Below, one piece after another: positions 44,633 through 48,003 of a stretch of 48,003 bases of DNA. The translations under genes and the position numbers were made by a program. Numbering within the stretch: the first letter of the stretch is position 1; the number at the start of each line of letters is the position of its first letter. The stretch is from Sphingobacterium deserti. Lineage in GTDB: Bacteria; Bacteroidota; Bacteroidia; Sphingobacteriales; Sphingobacteriaceae. The stretch is from assembly GCF_000757725.1 (NCBI RefSeq), contig NZ_JJMU01000059.1, forward strand, positions 1 through 48,003. The letters are read 5' to 3'. Below the pieces are notes generated by a model. It saw only the letters and a list, made by a program, of their open reading frames with translations, made no database searches and was not told the DNA's origin.

Positions 44633-44749
44633 TTAAGATGCTTGGCTGAGCTCTTGTGTTTCCTGCTCTTCCTCTAAGATGGCCATCAACAATAGATAGT
44701 AGCCTTTATCCAATCCTAGTTTTGCTGCGTTTAGTTCTAAATTTTCCAT
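44633..44749 (-). CDS. 38-residue peptide, paralogue 1, under a sigma54-like promoter
   Basis: A 38-residue frame on the minus strand. Its sequence in parts: MENLELNAAK, then the block LGLDKGYYLLLMAILEE (residues 11-27), then EQETQELSQAS. A second copy with the same central 17 residues and the same length is at 46589-46705. The ends vary, the middle does not. There is no signal peptide; the central part could be an amphipathic helix. Conservation in pair, a shared promoter with equal spacing and a downstream hairpin argue that it is a real gene. Function unknown; a signalling peptide, a small regulator or a precursor peptide are possibilities, none shown. Confidence 0.75.
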   Translation of the reverse strand: MENLELNAAKLGLDKGYYLLLMAILEEEQETQELSQAS

Positions 44750-44797
44750 GGCTCTATGTTTTAAGTTTAATGTTTTCTGTTTGTTATAAAAACATTT

Positions 44798-44813
44798 TCA
44801 AACCTTGTGCCAA
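44798..44813 (-). promoter_or_regulatory. Sigma54-like promoter of peptide gene 1
   Basis: Read on the minus strand: TTGGCACAAGGTTTGA, which fits the sigma54 pattern TGGCAC-N5-TTGC, except for GA instead of GC at -12. GG and G are 10 bp apart as required. The TGG T lies 63 bp before the ATG, the same as in peptide gene 2. Confidence 0.65.
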
Positions 44814-45014
44814 AATACTGTCAACGAGCGGAATGCGCACTTTCCGGTGCTTATAAAAGGTGTTTTTCCTTTGGCGGGGTTGATTTATAACAAGGCTACG
44901 TATTTATACTCACCAGCGCCACGTCATTACAATAAATTACCTATTTTCCGTGATACGCTGCGCAGCATTTTTGCGTTATATTTGTTTTTGTAGGTTTCAG
45001 TTAAATTCAACAGC

Positions 45015-46487
45015 ATGAAAAAAGTATCCTTCGACAGTGTACAACACCTTATTCCAGAGAACTGTTGGTATAAGGATCAGCACTACGATGAGCAGGTGCT
45101 GCTATGTGAAGGCGATCAAAATTGGAAGAATCCCGTCGACTTGGATCATATTTTCGGGGCGGAGCAAGACGCAGAATTTTATCCGCTGGTATTGGTCACG
45201 GGTAACCTCCAGGCTACACAGATCTTCAACACGGATACAGATGGTTCTAGCGGACTTATTGTGCTGGGCGATTTACTCGCTGAGAACGTATTAGTGGGGG
45301 GCCAAGAAATATACATCTGCGGAAACTTGCATGTGCGAGGGCTGTTTTGGGGCGATTATAATCACGGAAGTTTGCATGTGGAAGGAAATATCCGCGCTTC
45401 GGTATTCTTAAATACAGATTACAATGTGGACAGTTATCGATTTTTAGCATTAGAGAACCTGACAATACCGCATTTGCTGTGGGATGAAATCGATGAGGAT
45501 TATGATCATCCGGATTATTTAACGATGCTTTTTGATAAGGCATTTTTATTTAACGAAGATGAAATGGGTGAGGTGGCCTACTCTTGGAAGGATTGGATCA
45601 AAGCTGAGCAGCTTTACGAAGCTTTGCGCGAAAATCGTTCGGTATTGCTCGAAAGTGTTACGGCGGCAGAGAATATGCAGGCTCCGTTTTTCTTTGCCGA
45701 TCAGGAGATTTCGCCAAGCAATTTGCTACGTTTCGCGGAAGGAATTTTGTTAAGTCGTGAAAATGATCAACCAGGTGAAGACCGGCAGTTGGCGTATTGG
45801 GATGGTGATGTCTTTCGGCGCATATTTATGCGCTCCTGCGAACCTCTGTCATGCATGCTGTATTTCCAGAAAAGTGAAGAGTTTGGTTGTTTGGTGTACT
45901 TCGGTTTTGATCCTGCTAGTATGAATAACATCATGATGCCAAAGAAGCCCGTATTTGCGCTTGCATTTAGAGAGTTGAACGAAGTCGGTGAAGTTTGGCA
46001 TCCATTCTCCCTGCTGTCACCCTCCCGATACCGTGACTTTCTCAAAGAGCAATGGCCTTTGCTGTTGGATCATTATTCCGAGATGAACTTCTTAGAGGAA
46101 ACCTTACAGCGAAAGGTCTCCGTAGAGACATTTAAAGCCATCATGGACGTACCACTGGTGAAGAAAATGGCCAAAAAGCACGATGATGATGACGGAGCAA
46201 TTTTCTTCAGAGGCTTTCAGTGGGAATTTCAAAATGAAAATCGTGCAGAAGACCAGCACGCCCGAATAAGCATTGTAAAAGATTTAGGGAAAGACCGATT
46301 TGAATGCTATTATTTTTATTTGCTGGAAACGGTGAGCGGTGATCCAGCAGTTTTTCTGTATACACAGGAAAATGATGACGATGAACTATATGAAGTACAA
46401 CCCATCGACCGATGGAAGATCAGACGGGCGCTACTTTTCTTTGATCTTTTGGAAAAAAATATCTTTCGGCTCAATGATTCGTATTGA
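45015..46487 (+). CDS. Uncharacterised protein with bactofilin-like/beta-helix N-terminal part
   Basis: A 490-residue protein without a signal peptide. Residues about 55-145 carry short beta-strand repeats with regular G-N-L or G-D-L turns (LVTGNLQATQIFN, LIVLGDLLAENVLVGGQ, YICGNLHVRGLFWG, LHVEGNIRASVFLN), like a right-handed beta-helix or bactofilin fold. The remaining 340 residues are acidic with many aromatic residues and match no domain I can name. Similar proteins are found in Bacteroidota and Proteobacteria, some near polymorphic-toxin genes, so an immunity or scaffold role is a guess. TATATTTG at about 44980 fits the TAnnTTTG promoter box. It is flanked by the twin peptide genes. Confidence 0.75.
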   Translation: MKKVSFDSVQHLIPENCWYKDQHYDEQVLLCEGDQNWKNPVDLDHIFGAEQDAEFYPLVLVTGNLQATQIFNTDTDGSSGLIVLGDLLAENVLVGGQEIYICGNLHVRGLFWGDYNHGSLHVEGNIRASVFLNTDYNVDSYRFLALENLTIPHLLWDEIDEDYDHPDYLTMLFDKAFLFNEDEMGEVAYSWKDWIKAEQLYEALRENRSVLLESVTAAENMQAPFFFADQEISPSNLLRFAEGILLSRENDQPGEDRQLAYWDGDVFRRIFMRSCEPLSCMLYFQKSEEFGCLVYFGFDPASMNNIMMPKKPVFALAFRELNEVGEVWHPFSLLSPSRYRDFLKEQWPLLLDHYSEMNFLEETLQRKVSVETFKAIMDVPLVKKMAKKHDDDDGAIFFRGFQWEFQNENRAEDQHARISIVKDLGKDRFECYYFYLLETVSGDPAVFLYTQENDDDELYEVQPIDRWKIRRALLFFDLLEKNIFRLNDSY

Positions 46488-46526
46488 AGCGGAAGACTTG
46501 GAAAATGCTATATACCATGAAATAAA

Positions 46527-46554
46527 AAAAGCAAAACCAGACGATTTTGCTTTT
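46527..46554. terminator. Bidirectional terminator between the 490-residue gene and peptide gene 2
   Basis: AAAAGCAAAA (46527-46536) pairs with TTTTGCTTTT (46545-46554) around CCAGACGA, with A and T runs outside. It lies 40 bp after the plus-strand stop and 35 bp beyond the minus-strand peptide stop, and can serve both. Confidence 0.75.
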
Positions 46555-46588
46555 CGAATTAAATATATGTGTATATGTATAGTTGTAT

Positions 46589-46705
46589 CTAGCAGGCGAG
46601 AGGCAGCTCAATCGCTTCTTCAGATTCCTCTAAAATAGCCATCAATAATAAATAATATCCTTTATCTAACCCTAGTTGTTTTGCTTTTGTTTCTATATTT
46701 TCCAT
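46589..46705 (-). CDS. 38-residue peptide, paralogue 2, under a sigma54-like promoter
   Basis: MENIETKAKQ, then the block LGLDKGYYLLLMAILEE (residues 11-27), then SEEAIELPLAC. Length, the central 17 residues and the start MEN are the same as in the copy at 44633-44749; the variable tail ends in Ala-Cys here. Its 5' leader also shares AAACAGAAA and TAAACTT at matching places. It is divergent from the ECF sigma gene, as copy 1 is from the 490-residue gene. Function unknown. Confidence 0.75.
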   Translation of the reverse strand: MENIETKAKQLGLDKGYYLLLMAILEESEEAIELPLAC

Positions 46706-46753
46706 GAGGTGTAAAGTTTAGTTTTTATTTCTGTTTCTTATGTCTAAACTTTT

Positions 46754-46769
46754 TCAAACCATGTGCCAT
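46754..46769 (-). promoter_or_regulatory. Sigma54-like promoter of peptide gene 2
   Basis: Read on the minus strand: ATGGCACATGGTTTGA, one inner base different from copy 1 in the TGGCAC-N5-TTTGA core. The distance to the ATG is the same 63 bp from the TGG T. The rest of the 300-bp gap to the ECF sigma gene is AT-rich; TATTTTGC near 46948 may be part of the sigma gene promoter. Confidence 0.65.
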
Positions 46770-47005
46770 ATTTTCGAAATTTTATAACACCCGCCTTTTC
46801 TGGAAAATATTTGGGTGCTTATCCCATTCGTACGTTATAAATTCGTCGGTTCGGTGGAAAACACCTGAGCAGTTCTCCTTTGTACTTGACATAACGCACG
46901 TCTTAGCTAAGGATTGTCTATTTAACGATTGTTTAATGAATACTTAATATTTTGCTAGTATTAAAGATGGATTTTTGTTCTGATCAAATATTTTAATAGG
47001 AGTGT

Positions 47006-47608
47006 ATGGAACGTTCGTCTGATAAGATCCTATGGGAAAATATTGCGCTGGGCGATTATAAAGCATTCGACAGCATGTACGATAGCTATGGGGCCACGTT
47101 GTTGAGTATTGCCAGTAAAAAATTGGGCGATACGGATGCAGCTATGGATGTTGTTCAGGAGCTTTTTATTGATATCTGGCAAAGAAGACATGCCATAAAC
47201 ATCCAGACGTCTATAAAATCTTACTTGATTTCTGCTCTTCACTTTAAGGTATTTATGTATTTCCGCAGACAAGGTGTCCAACAAAAACATATAGACAACT
47301 ATAAGCTATACGTCGAGCCCTATAGTGACGACGAGCTATTTAGCGCGAAACTATATGAAGAGCAGTTTGAGAATTTACAGGAAGCTATAGAAGAATCGGT
47401 ACGCGAAATGCCGCTCCGCATGAAAGAAGTGTTTCAGCTGAAGTATTATAAGGCACTAAACAACAAAGAAATCGCAGATAGCCTTGGGCTCTCCACACAA
47501 ACTGTAAAAAATCAACTCAGTAAAGCTTTACAGCAGATCCGCCGACATATGGAGGAACAGCAAGTCGATGTAATTTATTTTGCGCTCATAGGGTTAATGT
47601 GTATTTAG
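47006..47608 (+). CDS. ECF-type RNA polymerase sigma factor (FecI-like)
   Basis: A 200-residue ECF sigma factor. Region 2 runs from LWENIALGDYKAFDSMYDSY to DVVQELFIDIWQRR; region 4 has MPLRMKEVFQLKYYKALNNK and EIADSLGLSTQTVKNQLSKAL, the -35-binding helix-turn-helix. A short hydrophobic end (VIYFALIGLMCI) follows, typical of Bacteroidota members. AGGAG lies 3 bp before the ATG, an unusual close Shine-Dalgarno-like site. In this phylum such genes are usually followed by a FecR-type anti-sigma gene and a SusC gene; here only repeats follow within the window. Confidence 0.93.
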   Translation: MERSSDKILWENIALGDYKAFDSMYDSYGATLLSIASKKLGDTDAAMDVVQELFIDIWQRRHAINIQTSIKSYLISALHFKVFMYFRRQGVQQKHIDNYKLYVEPYSDDELFSAKLYEEQFENLQEAIEESVREMPLRMKEVFQLKYYKALNNKEIADSLGLSTQTVKNQLSKALQQIRRHMEEQQVDVIYFALIGLMCI

Positions 47609-48003
47609 ATTTCAGTATTTAGTACATAGATTTTGGTACGTAGTATGTAGAAATGGTACTGGGTACAACTTTTATTACTTTTGAATTTTTACTTTTGATT
47701 CTGTAGTCATTTGCCTTCGCACTATCCAAAAGGGATGCAACAAAAATAAGCGACGGGGTTTTGAATACTTTTACCCTACAAAAGTATTTGCCTTGCCTTG
47801 CCGCGGCATGCGGCAGATCTTTGTCCTATGCCCGGACGGGGCCTTCTTTTTTTCTGAAAAAGAAGCAAAAAATCGTCGCTTGAAACCTTTGCAAGGATGG
47901 GTTGTGCATCAGCAAACTTCTACATATTGCAAAGCTTTCGAGGCGACATTCACCGTTAATTTTAGTGCCTGCAATGTAGTGTTTAGTATTGAGTAATGTG
48001 TAC
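47609..48003. repeat. Right-end repeat cluster: inverted relatives of the left-end and 21-kb repeats
   Basis: 47609-47700 is a reverse-complement relative of 21121-21200 (AAAGTAAAAATT, GTACCCAGTACC, CTACATACTA order). 47750-47872 is the inverted counterpart of 99-180 and 250-300: CGACGGGGTTTTGAATACTT, then TGCCGCGGCATGCGGCAGAT, then a hairpin TTTTTCTGAAAAAG. The last part (47876-47950) matches 299-375 in direct orientation. No gene is credible here. Confidence 0.75.

Noticed and set aside
47793..47996. 67-residue plus-strand frame at the right end
   Set aside because: Lies entirely within the inverted repeat; its residues mirror the false frame at the left end.
1..48003. tRNA or rRNA genes
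   Set aside because: No cloverleaf-like GGTTCGAATCC-type arm with matching acceptor, and no rRNA signature, was noticed on either strand.

Overview
The window looks like a chromosomal segment of a Bacteroidota bacterium, most likely family Sphingobacteriaceae (Sphingobacterium or Pedobacter-like). The support is two SusC/SusD pairs, a class II xylose isomerase operon with a sodium symporter, a Bacteroidota-type ParC, a membrane-anchored Y_Y_Y/LuxR-type regulator, little use of Shine-Dalgarno sites, and TAnnTTTG-like promoter boxes. No tRNA, rRNA, CRISPR array, insertion sequence or replication origin was seen.

Layout. 1-500: gene-free dispersed repeat. 501-6159: xylose catabolism, with a LacI-family regulator divergent from xylB-xylA-symporter and a near-palindromic operator 18 bp before xylB. 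6223-6828: a decayed DODA-type dioxygenase gene. 7073-14166 (minus): NlpC/P60 endopeptidase, L-Ala-D/L-Glu-type dipeptide epimerase, SusC, SusD, which together suggest salvage of peptidoglycan peptides. 14467-16402 (plus): Tat-exported glycosylasparaginase and MsrA, separated by a tandem 68-bp repeat. 16526-20478 (minus): a KilA-N protein and ParC. 20479-21238: gene-free, rich in degenerate repeat words. 21239-36549 (minus): a glycan utilisation locus with regulator, SusC, SusD, two GH144-like lipoproteins, a GH43-like protein and a GH3 beta-glucosidase; a beta-1,2-glucan substrate is plausible. 36625-37440: ispE. 37512-40057 (minus): small accessory enzymes (GNAT, ASCH, DinB, ABM) and a frameshifted VOC gene.

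40.1-43.5 kb is AT-rich accessory DNA with short secreted proteins. It ends in a two-gene unit: a lipoprotein overlapping a 293-residue secreted protein that matches cholesterol-dependent cytolysins over the pore-forming core but lacks the membrane-binding domain 4. This is one of the two most interesting parts. A flavodoxin-like oxidoreductase and a frameshifted HxlR regulator follow.

The other is at 44.6-46.8 kb. Two paralogous 38-residue peptide genes, neither long enough to be picked up easily, lie on the minus strand on either side of a 490-residue protein with a bactofilin/beta-helix-like start. Each has the same sigma54-like promoter (TGGCAC-N5-TTTGA) exactly the same distance from its ATG, a partly conserved leader and a downstream hairpin terminator. 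The window closes with an ECF sigma factor gene that has no anti-sigma gene next to it, and an inverted copy of the repeat found at the left end.

Three genes (dioxygenase, VOC, hxlR) are broken by a nonsense codon or a single missing base. Read-level checks are needed to tell real decay from assembly error.
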